A stretch of 64,000 bases of DNA, taken from positions 1-64,000 of the forward strand of contig JBDTBW010000089.1 in NCBI GenBank assembly GCA_039923855.1, in the 5' to 3' direction. The notes under the pieces are model-generated. The model did no database searches. It was given only the letters and a program-made list of their open reading frames with translations, and was not told where the DNA came from. How positions within the stretch are numbered: the stretch's first letter is position 1; each line of letters opens with the position of its first letter. Positions 18,093-25,685 of the stretch are shown in pieces. The position numbers and the translations under genes were made by a program. Source of the DNA: 66-474 sp039923855 (GTDB lineage Bacteria > Pseudomonadota > Gammaproteobacteria > Xanthomonadales > Rhodanobacteraceae).

Positions 18093-18209
18093 CACGCACA
18101 CCGATGCAGCCGGCACGGTTTGACCGCCGGCGAAGCATGGCGCGGCGCGTCACGACACGCTGACCTTCGCCAAGCCCAGCAAGCGCACGATGCGCGTAGA
18201 CTCCGCCTT

Positions 18210-19601
18210 ATGTTCGCATCACGCTGGATGAAGACATATATGCTGCCACGCACGATCCTGTTCACCGCGCTGGTGGGTCTGTGCGGCCTCGGCGCGACGA
18301 GCGCGCAGGAGCTGTCTGTGCCTGGCGTGCAACCGCAACAGCTTGAAGCGGTCGGGAAATCCGAGCGCATCCTGGCGCAAGCCGAAAAGCGCAAAGGCCT
18401 GCTGGCGCAATACCAGGTCATGCGTTACGCCTACGCTGCGGATACCAGCACCGCTTTCCATGTGATTTTTGGGCAATACCTTTCCTGGTATCAGACCTTC
18501 ATCGGCGATTATCCGGACGCGTTGCAGAGTTTCTCGATCCGCGAGAAGGAGCTGCCGGATGATGCGCCGGCGCCGATAGGGGCGCCGGGTTATCACGTGG
18601 TACCGGCGGCGAGCTACCTGTCCGCATTGGCGAGGAACTACAAGGCGGTGTTCTTCAACGAGGCACACAACGTACCGCTGACTCGCTCGCTGACGGTGGG
18701 AATGTTGAGTGCACTGCGCGAGGAAGGCTTCAATACCTTCGCCGCGGAAACCCTCTACGCCACCGACAAGGATCTGCAAGAACGCGGCTATCCGATCGCG
18801 GACAGCGGTTTTTACACGCGCGAGCCCGTCTATGCGGAAATGGTTCGCACCGCATTGAAACTCGGCTACAAGGTAGTCGCCTACGAAGCCGACGATCAAC
18901 ACATCGGCGCAGCGCGCGAGCTGCAACAGGCGCAACACCTGGCGCAGCTTTTCAAGGACAATCCGAACACGCGGCTGGTGGTCAACGGGGGCTACGCGCA
19001 CATCCTGGAACAGGGCCATTATCTTGGTTCGATATCGATGGCGGAGCATTTTCGCAAGCTCACCGACATCGATCCGCTCACGATCGAGCAGACCATGATG
19101 ATCTCGCACAACAACAGTTTCACGGATCATCCTTACTACAGCGCGGTGATCGCCGCACTGCATGCCGTGCAACCGGTGGTATTCATCGACAAGGACGGCA
19201 AGCCGTGGTCGCTGCGGCCTGGATACGATGTCAGCGTGATCTTCCCGATGACACAGCTACGACGCGGTCGCCCAACCTGGTTGACACTGGGCGGTTTGCG
19301 CACGCCGTATTTCGTCGATGGCACGATCTGCCAGAACCACTGGCCGTGCCTGGTCGAGGCGCGCTATGCGGATGAAGGCGCAGATGCGATCCCGGCCGAT
19401 CGCACGGCGCTTGACCCCGTTCCACTCATGAAAATCGGCGATGTCACCGTCACCTCCGGCACCGCAGGCACCGCAGGCATACCTTCAAGCCAGCTGTATT
19501 TGCGTCCCGGCCGTTACCGTCTGACCGCAGTTGACGCGGACGGACACGTGCTCACACGCCAGAATATCGCGGTCGGTGCCAATGCGGCGGAAAATCCTTG
19601 A
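18210..19601 (+). CDS. Exported protein of unknown function (ChaN/erythromycin-esterase-like core)
   Basis: About 463 aa. A signal peptide is visible (MLPRTILFTALVGLCGLGATSAQ); the start may be ATG 18210 or 18228, neither with a good Shine-Dalgarno sequence. The middle part has AVFFNEAHNVPLTRSL, then FAAETLY, YKVVAYEADD and RLVVNGGYAHI. This spacing resembles the E-x-H-centred folds of ChaN/TraB and erythromycin-esterase-like proteins. The C-terminal 90 residues look like a beta-rich carbohydrate-binding or accessory domain. No family is certain. The stop overlaps the TTG start of the RidA gene (TTGA). Confidence 0.6.
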   Translation: MFASRWMKTYMLPRTILFTALVGLCGLGATSAQELSVPGVQPQQLEAVGKSERILAQAEKRKGLLAQYQVMRYAYAADTSTAFHVIFGQYLSWYQTFIGDYPDALQSFSIREKELPDDAPAPIGAPGYHVVPAASYLSALARNYKAVFFNEAHNVPLTRSLTVGMLSALREEGFNTFAAETLYATDKDLQERGYPIADSGFYTREPVYAEMVRTALKLGYKVVAYEADDQHIGAARELQQAQHLAQLFKDNPNTRLVVNGGYAHILEQGHYLGSISMAEHFRKLTDIDPLTIEQTMMISHNNSFTDHPYYSAVIAALHAVQPVVFIDKDGKPWSLRPGYDVSVIFPMTQLRRGRPTWLTLGGLRTPYFVDGTICQNHWPCLVEARYADEGADAIPADRTALDPVPLMKIGDVTVTSGTAGTAGIPSSQLYLRPGRYRLTAVDADGHVLTRQNIAVGANAAENP

Positions 19602-20035
19602 GCGACGCGATCCGCACCGGTAACGCGCCCGCGCCGGTCGGCGCTTATCCGCACGCGCGGCGTGTCGGTGATTTGCTGTTCCTCTCCGGGGTCGGCCCGC
19701 GCCTGCCCGGCAGCGATGCAGTGCCCGGTAATGTCCACGACGCCGACGGCGCCTTGATCGCCTGCGACATCGAAGCGCAATGCCGGCAGGTGTTTGCCAA
19801 TGTGCACGCGGTATTGGAAGCCGCGGACGCGCGGTGGGAAGACCTGATCGACGTCACCGTGTTTCTCACCGACATGGCGCGCGATTTCAAGGCATACAAC
19901 CGCATCTGGTCCGAATATTTCCCGGATCCCGCGACAGCGCCAGCCCGCACCACACTGGGTATCGACGCGCTGCCGACGCCGATCGCGATCGAGCTGAAAT
20001 GCGTGGCGCGGGCGGGTTCGGCCGGTTTCCGGTAA
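19598..20035 (+). CDS. RidA family protein, 2-aminomuconate deaminase-like
   Basis: 145 aa, the YjgF/YER057c/UK114 fold. Seen features are GAYPHARRVGDLLFLSGVGPR, an internal CDIEAQCRQVFANVHAVLE helix and the family ending IAIELKCVA. The wording APVGAYPHARRVGD...LSG resembles aminomuconate deaminases (AmnD/NbaF) more than the enamine deaminase RidA. With the upstream ALDH this suggests a 2-aminomuconate step, but that is inference. The most likely start is TTG 19598, which overlaps the previous stop by 4 bp. Confidence 0.8.
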   Translation: MSDAIRTGNAPAPVGAYPHARRVGDLLFLSGVGPRLPGSDAVPGNVHDADGALIACDIEAQCRQVFANVHAVLEAADARWEDLIDVTVFLTDMARDFKAYNRIWSEYFPDPATAPARTTLGIDALPTPIAIELKCVARAGSAGFR

Positions 20036-20067
20036 ACTCCGCAATCCGCCCCTTCGGGGACGTGCTG

Positions 20068-20925
20068 ATGCCTATGTCTGTAGAACCCCCTAGTACCACC
20101 GGCCCCACCCACCGTTCATGGTGGGATCGCCTGGGCCATATGCTTTCGGGTGAACCGCGCAACCGCGAGGAACTCCTCGAGGAGTTGCGCGACGCGCAAG
20201 GGAATGGGCTGCTCTCGCCCGACACCTACGCGATGATCGAGGGCGCGATCCGCGTCACCAATCTCTCGGTGGACGACGTGATGGTGCCGCGCGCGCAGAT
20301 GGTGATGCTGGCAATCGACGGCGATCCCGCCGGCATCCTCGCCACCGTGATCGAATCCGGCCACTCGCGTTTTCCGGTGCATGGCGAGGACAAGGATGAA
20401 ATACTCGGCATCCTGCTCGCCAAGGACTTGTTGCGCGGATTCGACTCCGGCGTAGCCGCACTGGATATCCGCGCGTTGGTGCGTCCAGCCGTGATGATTC
20501 CGGAATCGATGCGCCTCAATGTGTTGCTGGCCGAATTCCGCCGCTCGCGCAATCACATGGCGCTGGTGGTGGACGAATACGGCGGCGTCGCCGGGCTCAT
20601 CACCATCGAGGACGTGCTGGAGGAAATCGTCGGCGAGATCGACGACGAGCACGACGACGAGACCGAGCCAAATCTGATCGAGCCCGCCGGTGACGCCGAA
20701 TGGATGGTCGATGCGTTGACGCCCGTCGAGGCATTCAACGAACGTTTCGGCTGCGAATTTCCCGACGAGGAATACGACACCATCGGCGGAATGGTGACCG
20801 CGGAGATCGGCCACCTGCCCGAGCCGGGCGAAGAGAGCGTGCTGGATGGCTACATCTTCAATGTCACCCACGCCGATGACCGCCGCGTGCACCGCTTTCG
20901 CGTGCGCAAGCGCGATGCTGTGTGA
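20068..20925 (+). CDS. corC: CorC/HlyC family CBS-domain transporter-associated protein
   Basis: 285 aa. The N-terminal peptide is charged. Two CBS domains follow (DVMVPRAQMVMLAID... and IPESMRLNVLLAEFRRSRNHMALVVDEYGG), then the acidic DDEHDDE segment and a C-terminal CorC_HlyC domain. CorC is implicated in Mg/Co efflux together with CorA; a corA gene lies 1.4 kb downstream. In many proteobacteria corC follows ybeY, but here it is about 16 kb away. ATG 20068 has GGGGA upstream; ATG 20074 is also possible. Confidence 0.92.
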   Translation: MPMSVEPPSTTGPTHRSWWDRLGHMLSGEPRNREELLEELRDAQGNGLLSPDTYAMIEGAIRVTNLSVDDVMVPRAQMVMLAIDGDPAGILATVIESGHSRFPVHGEDKDEILGILLAKDLLRGFDSGVAALDIRALVRPAVMIPESMRLNVLLAEFRRSRNHMALVVDEYGGVAGLITIEDVLEEIVGEIDDEHDDETEPNLIEPAGDAEWMVDALTPVEAFNERFGCEFPDEEYDTIGGMVTAEIGHLPEPGEESVLDGYIFNVTHADDRRVHRFRVRKRDAV

Positions 20926-22225
20926 AGCGCGGGACTCGGGACTCGGAACTCGGGACTCGGGAAACACCTCAAAGCCGTCATTCCCGCGAAAGCGGGAATC
21001 CAGTGTCTTCGCCTTTGCAGCTCTACTGTTGTTTTTGTTCACGCCGCCCGTCCACGCCGGCGTCGCCGACGCGCCCGGCGCGAATCTTCGCGTTGATCTT
21101 TACACCTACGGACCCGGCGCGATCTACTGGGAACGTTTCGGCCATGACGCGCTGGTCGTCACCGATACCGCCAGCGGCGAGTCGTATGCCTTCAATTACG
21201 GCCTGTTCGATTTCAATCAGCAGGATTTCTTCCTGAACTTCGCGCGCGGGCGCATGAGCTACATGGCCGCGGCGTGGCCGGCGTCGGATGATCTCGCGCA
21301 ATACAAGGGCGAAGGCCGCTGGATCGTCGACCAGCAATTGAACCTGACGCCGCCGCAGCGCGCGCGATTGCGCGACTTCCTGGTGTGGAACGTGCAGCCA
21401 CGGAATGCACGTTACGCCTACGATTACTATACCCAGAATTGCACCACGCGCATCCGCGATGCGCTGGATCGCGTAATGGGCGGTTCGCTGCGCGAGCAGA
21501 TGCGGATACACCCGCGCGGTTTTACCTATCGTTCGCAAACCGATCGGCTAATGGCCGGCCAGCCGTGGTTGATGCTGATCCTCGATCTGGGCTTGGGGCC
21601 CTACGCGGACCAACCGCTGAACGGCTGGAGCGGCAGTTTTCTCCCCGCGCAATTGATGGAGTCATTGCGCGGCGCGCGAACAGCGGACGGTCAGCCGTTG
21701 GTGATTTCCGAAACGCGACTCGCGGCGGCGCGTCTGCCGGCACCGCCGGAAACACCGCCCGATCTGCGCTGGCCACTGCTGATCGCCGGCTTGATCCTGG
21801 GCGCGGCGCTGGCGATCGTCGGATGGCTGCGAACTCGTTGCGCCGTTGCGCGTTTCGCATTCGCGTTCGGCGGCACGCTGCTCGTGTTATTCGCAGGCAC
21901 GGCCGGATTGCTGATGGCGATCCTGTGGGCGTTCACCGCGCATCGCGCGGCTTGGGCCAATGAAAACCTGCTGCTGTTCGATCCGCTGGCGCTGCTCTTG
22001 ATCCCGGGTTTGCTGCAGCTCGCGCAAGCCGGAGCACGCGCCTCCCGATTCACGCTTCGATTGAGCGCGACCTTGGCAGCGCTGGCCGCCTTCGCACTGT
22101 TGTCGAAAACGTTGCCCTGGTTTCCGCAACACAACCTGACATGGATTCTGTTGGCAGTGCCGCTATGGTTGGGGTGCTTTTGCGGTTTGTGGCGCAATCA
22201 CATTGCCATAAACCGTTCACCCTGA
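20915..22225 (+). CDS. DUF4105 membrane protein
   Basis: Roughly 436 aa from ATG 20915, which overlaps the end of corC by 11 bp. The DUF4105 region runs from LRVDLYTYGPGAIYWERFGHDAL, with FNYGLFDFNQQDFFLNFARGRMSYM and YDYYTQNCTTRIRDALD, to about residue 230. It is followed by five or so membrane helices (WPLLIAGLILGAALAIVG onward). The first 30 codons are made from repeat DNA (heptad repeats at 20931-20965 and a palindrome at 20976-21003). The true start is therefore uncertain: a signal-peptide-like stretch VFAFAALLLFLFTPPVHAG follows immediately with no ATG of its own. Confidence 0.75.
   Translation: MLCEARDSGLGTRDSGNTSKPSFPRKRESSVFAFAALLLFLFTPPVHAGVADAPGANLRVDLYTYGPGAIYWERFGHDALVVTDTASGESYAFNYGLFDFNQQDFFLNFARGRMSYMAAAWPASDDLAQYKGEGRWIVDQQLNLTPPQRARLRDFLVWNVQPRNARYAYDYYTQNCTTRIRDALDRVMGGSLREQMRIHPRGFTYRSQTDRLMAGQPWLMLILDLGLGPYADQPLNGWSGSFLPAQLMESLRGARTADGQPLVISETRLAAARLPAPPETPPDLRWPLLIAGLILGAALAIVGWLRTRCAVARFAFAFGGTLLVLFAGTAGLLMAILWAFTAHRAAWANENLLLFDPLALLLIPGLLQLAQAGARASRFTLRLSATLAALAAFALLSKTLPWFPQHNLTWILLAVPLWLGCFCGLWRNHIAINRSP
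20931..21003. repeat. GGGACTC heptad repeats plus CGTCATTCC-type palindrome
   Basis: Five tandem heptads (GGGACTC, GGGACTC, GGAACTC, GGGACTC, GGGAAAC) span 20931-20965. A 28-bp palindromic repeat follows at 20976-21003, CGTCATTCCCGCGAAAGC then GGGAATCCAG, related to the arms of element D. Both are translated if the DUF4105 gene starts at 20915. Confidence 0.8.
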
Positions 22226-22309
22226 GCGTAGCGGTCGAAGACCGCCAAGTCGAACGGGCTCCGTGCTTCGACTTCGCTCGCTGACGCTCGCTGCGTTCAG
22301 CACGAATGG
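22213..22309. repeat. Degenerate inverted repeat between the DUF4105 gene and corA
   Basis: The left end CCGTTCACCCTGAGCGTAG and the reverse complement of the right end (CCATTCGTGCTGAACGCAG) are clearly related. Between them lie GTCGAAG and CTTCGAC motifs that can pair. It overlaps the last codons of the DUF4105 gene. Confidence 0.6.
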
Positions 22310-22351
22310 AAATGGATTGTCGCCACTGCCAATCGCGCGCATCATCCGTAC

Positions 22352-23344
22352 ATGGACCAACGTGCCCCGGCCCCGATGATCGCCAACTGCGTCGCCTACG
22401 GCGCACATGGCGAGCGATTGCGCGATATTTCACTGGACGAAATCAGCGAGGTGCTGGCGCAGCCAGATACTTTTGTCTGGGTCGGACTGGTCGAACCCGA
22501 CGAGGCGACGCTGGAAAAAATGCGCGAGGAGTTCGGCCTGCACGAACTCGCGGTTGAGGACGCGCACCACGCGCACCAGCGGCCCAAGATCGAAGCCTAC
22601 GGCGACTCGCTATTCATCGTCGCGCAGACCGCGCAACTGGTCGAGGGCAACATCGCCTTCGGCGAAACCCACATCTTCATGGGCGCGCGTTATCTCCTGA
22701 CCGTGCGTCACGGCGCGTCATTGTCGTACGCGCCCGCGCGGCAAAGCTGCGAGCACGCGCGTGAACACCTCGCCTTTGGGCCCAGCTACGCGCTGTATGC
22801 GGTGCTGGATTTCATCGTCGACAATTATTTGCCGATCGTGCAGGACTTCAAGCAGGAATTGCACGCGCTGGAACAGGATATTTTCGCGGAAGCCTACAAG
22901 CGCGACACTATCAAGCGCCTGTACGGCATGCAGCGCGAACTGCTGACGCTGAAACTCGCCGTCGCGCCGCTGCAGGACATTCTCAACCAATTGGTGCGGA
23001 TGCACCCGGGCCTGATCCGCGACGAAATCCGGGTCTACTTCCGCGACGTGCACGACCACGTATCGCGTGTCAACGAGGCGATCGTGTCGATGCGCGAGAT
23101 GCTGACCGCCGCGATGAACGTCAATCTTTCTCTGATCAACGTGCGCCAGAACGAAGTGGTCAAGCGACTGGCCGGCTGGGCCGCGTTGTTGGCCGCGCCG
23201 ACCCTGCTGGCGAGCTGGTACGGCATGAACTTCCACAACATGCCGGAGCTGGACAAGCCTTACGCGTATCCCGTGATCATCGCGATCACCGTCGTCGTTT
23301 GTGGCGGGCTGTATATTGGCCTGAAGCGCGCGAAATGGCTATAG
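22352..23344 (+). CDS. corA: Magnesium/cobalt transporter CorA
   Basis: 330 aa. A large cytoplasmic N-terminal alpha/beta and helical funnel domain is followed by two C-terminal transmembrane helices. The universal signature SWYGMNFHNMPEL follows the first helix. The last residues KRAKWL form the cytosolic basic tail. A pentameric Mg2+ channel is expected. ATG 22352 or 22376 could be the start. Confidence 0.93.
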   Translation: MDQRAPAPMIANCVAYGAHGERLRDISLDEISEVLAQPDTFVWVGLVEPDEATLEKMREEFGLHELAVEDAHHAHQRPKIEAYGDSLFIVAQTAQLVEGNIAFGETHIFMGARYLLTVRHGASLSYAPARQSCEHAREHLAFGPSYALYAVLDFIVDNYLPIVQDFKQELHALEQDIFAEAYKRDTIKRLYGMQRELLTLKLAVAPLQDILNQLVRMHPGLIRDEIRVYFRDVHDHVSRVNEAIVSMREMLTAAMNVNLSLINVRQNEVVKRLAGWAALLAAPTLLASWYGMNFHNMPELDKPYAYPVIIAITVVVCGGLYIGLKRAKWL

Positions 23345-23356
23345 GGACGCTTTATT

Positions 23357-24265
23357 TCACGCATCGCTTTCGATCACTTCCACCCGCGCCACAGGCGCGC
23401 GCCGCGACATCCACAACAAAATCAATCCGACCACGACCAGCGGGATCGACTGCACCTGGCCCATGGTCAGCCAGTGCGTGCCGAGCAGGTAACCGAGCTG
23501 CGCGTCGGGCATCCGCACGAACTCCGCCGCGAAACGGAAAACGCCGTACAGAAGCGCAAACAGGCCGGACACCGCATGACGGCGACGCGGCTTGATCGAG
23601 AACAACCACAACACGGCGAACATCACCGCGCCTTCCAGAAACGCCTCGTACAACTGCGAGGGTTGCCGCGCATACGCATCCAGCGCACCGCTGGGATACA
23701 GCGCGTGCAATTGCGCGACGCCCATCCCTGCAAAACGCGGATTGTCCTGCAGCGCGTGCGGAAAGATCATGCCCCACGGCTGCGTGGTGAGCTTGCCCCA
23801 CAATTCGCCGTTGATGAAGTTGCCGAGCCGCCCGAGTCCCAACCCGATCGGAATCAGCGGCGCCACGAAATCGATCACATCGAAATAATGCGTGATCCTG
23901 GCGCGCTGCCGCGACCACCACCACAACATCGCGACCAGCACGCCGAGCAAACCGCCGTGGAATGACATGCCGCCGTCCCAGATCCGGAACAGCGCCAGCG
24001 GATCGGCCCAGAACCAATTGGCCGGCCGGTAATACGACAGCATGTACCACACGCGTCCGCCGATGATCACGCCCATCATCGCGTAAAAGGCCAGATCGGC
24101 GAACGCTTCGCGGCTGACCGGAAGCCGACCTTGGCGCCGCCGGTATTCGCCCAGCAGCCACGCGGCGATGAATCCGACCAGATACATCAGGCCGTACCAG
24201 TGAATGCCGAGCGGACCTAGCTGGATCGCGATCGGATTGATGTCGACGAAGTAGGGATGGGTCAT
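23357..24265 (-). CDS. lgt: Prolipoprotein diacylglyceryl transferase
   Basis: 302-aa polytopic inner-membrane enzyme that transfers diacylglycerol to the lipobox Cys of preprolipoproteins. The Lgt signature GLGRLGNFINGELWGK is present, with HYFDVIDFVAPLIPIGLG before it and about seven hydrophobic segments. ATG 24265 (MTHPYFVDINPIAI) is the conserved start; the longer frame is repeat-encoded. Substrates within this window include LemA and the lipoproteins at 33180 and 45931. Confidence 0.96.
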   Translation of the reverse strand: MTHPYFVDINPIAIQLGPLGIHWYGLMYLVGFIAAWLLGEYRRRQGRLPVSREAFADLAFYAMMGVIIGGRVWYMLSYYRPANWFWADPLALFRIWDGGMSFHGGLLGVLVAMLWWWSRQRARITHYFDVIDFVAPLIPIGLGLGRLGNFINGELWGKLTTQPWGMIFPHALQDNPRFAGMGVAQLHALYPSGALDAYARQPSQLYEAFLEGAVMFAVLWLFSIKPRRRHAVSGLFALLYGVFRFAAEFVRMPDAQLGYLLGTHWLTMGQVQSIPLVVVGLILLWMSRRAPVARVEVIESDA

Positions 24266-24273
24266 GGGCTTTG

Positions 24274-24387
24274 CTCCCTTCTCCCTTCGGGAGAAGGGCC
24301 GGGGATGAGGGCTCGGGATCGGCAGAATGCGCGATTGTGCCTTGGATCGTACCCTCACCCCAACCCCTTTCCCGAGAAAGAGGGGAG
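24274..24387. repeat. Family C palindromic composite, copy C2
   Basis: 114 bp directly upstream of lgt. One half is the hairpin CCCTTCTCCC-TTC-GGGAGAAGGG followed by GGATGAGGGCT. The other half is ACCCTCACCCCAACCCCTTT, then CCGAGAAAGAGGGGAG. Orientation is opposite to C1 and C3. Confidence 0.8.
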
Positions 24388-24391
24388 AGCT

Positions 24392-25597
24392 TCACGCCGG
24401 CAACACCCGGCACATGAAACCTTTCAGGTAATCGGTTTCCGGGATCGCCGGATGAATCGGATGATCCGGCGCCTGCTGGAGTTGCTGCAACATCTGCACG
24501 TTGCGATCGAGATGCCGCGCGCCGTGCTGCAAGCCCTCCAGCAGGGCCGCGCGCGACAGATGGTATGAGCAGGAGCAGGTGATCAGGATTCCGTCGCGCG
24601 ACAATACCTGCATCGCCAGTTCGTTCAAGCGGCGATAGGCCAGCGCGCCTTCCTTCAAATCCTTCTTGCGCTTGACGAAGGCGGGTGGATCGAGAATCAC
24701 CACGTCGAAATGCTCACGCCGTTCGCGCAACGTTTTCAGATAGTCGAACGCATCGGCTTTTTCGGCACGCACCTGCTCGCCAAGCCCATTGCGCCGCGCG
24801 TTGTCGGTGATGGCAGCCACCGCCGGCGCGGACGCGTCGACACAGGTCACCTCCGACGCGCCCATCGCCGCCGCGCGCAGTCCCCACGCACCGAGATAGG
24901 AAAATACATCGAGCACGCGCACGCCTTTGACATACGACGCCAACGCGTCGCGATTGGCGCGTTGGTCGTAGAACCACCCGGTCTTCTGGCCGCCGATCGG
25001 GTCGATCGCAAAATCCAGCCCGCCCTCGCGCACGATCAACGGCACGGGCAATTCGCCGAACGCAATATCGGCGTAGCCCGGCAAGTGTTCCATCGCGCGG
25101 ATGCCGGCATCGTTCTTCCAGACCATCGCGCGGGGTTTCATGACTTTTTGCACCGCGGCTTCCACTTCCGGCTTTAACCGCTCGATGCCCGCGGTGGTCG
25201 CCTGTGCGACGATCACATCGCCGTAGCGATCCAGCGTCAGGCCCGGCACGCCATCGGATTCGCCGTACATCAAGCGGTAGTAAGGTTCCGCGTACAACCG
25301 TTCGCGTAGGCCCAGTGCCACTTTCAGACGATGCACCAGCAGCGAGGTATCCAGCGCGTGCTCCAAACCGCGCTCGACCAGCCGCGCACAGATCAGCGAA
25401 TGCGGATTGACGTAGCCGACGCCCAGCGGCCTGGCTCGTGCGTCGATGATCACGCAAGCTTCTCCCGGCTCGAACGAGGTCAGCGGCGAGCGTGCGACAT
25501 CGACCTCGTTGGCGAATACCCAAAGATGCCCCGCACGCAGGCGCGCATCCTCGCCACGCTTCAGATACAGCGCGGGATATTCGATCCCTTCGTCCAC
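24392..25597 (-). CDS. rlmI: 23S rRNA (cytosine1962-C5)-methyltransferase RlmI
   Basis: About 401 aa. An N-terminal PUA domain (YPALYLKRGEDARLRAGHLWVFANEVD) and a central EEHEE-like region lead into a C-terminal SAM-dependent methyltransferase. The latter has VLDVFSYLGAWGLRAAAMGA, VDASAPAV, LDPPAFVKRKKDL and the catalytic TCSCSYHLS. It methylates C1962 of 23S rRNA. No ATG precedes the PUA domain; GTG at 25597 fits the family length and is chosen. Divergent from the DUF255 gene. Confidence 0.88.
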   Translation of the reverse strand: MDEGIEYPALYLKRGEDARLRAGHLWVFANEVDVARSPLTSFEPGEACVIIDARARPLGVGYVNPHSLICARLVERGLEHALDTSLLVHRLKVALGLRERLYAEPYYRLMYGESDGVPGLTLDRYGDVIVAQATTAGIERLKPEVEAAVQKVMKPRAMVWKNDAGIRAMEHLPGYADIAFGELPVPLIVREGGLDFAIDPIGGQKTGWFYDQRANRDALASYVKGVRVLDVFSYLGAWGLRAAAMGASEVTCVDASAPAVAAITDNARRNGLGEQVRAEKADAFDYLKTLRERREHFDVVILDPPAFVKRKKDLKEGALAYRRLNELAMQVLSRDGILITCSCSYHLSRAALLEGLQHGARHLDRNVQMLQQLQQAPDHPIHPAIPETDYLKGFMCRVLPA

Positions 25598-25685
25598 GTT
25601 CGATCCAATGACGGAAACGCGCCACGGTAGCGGAGGCGCGCCCGCGCAGGCAACACGCGCTGCGGGTCGCGCGTAAACTGCGCGA

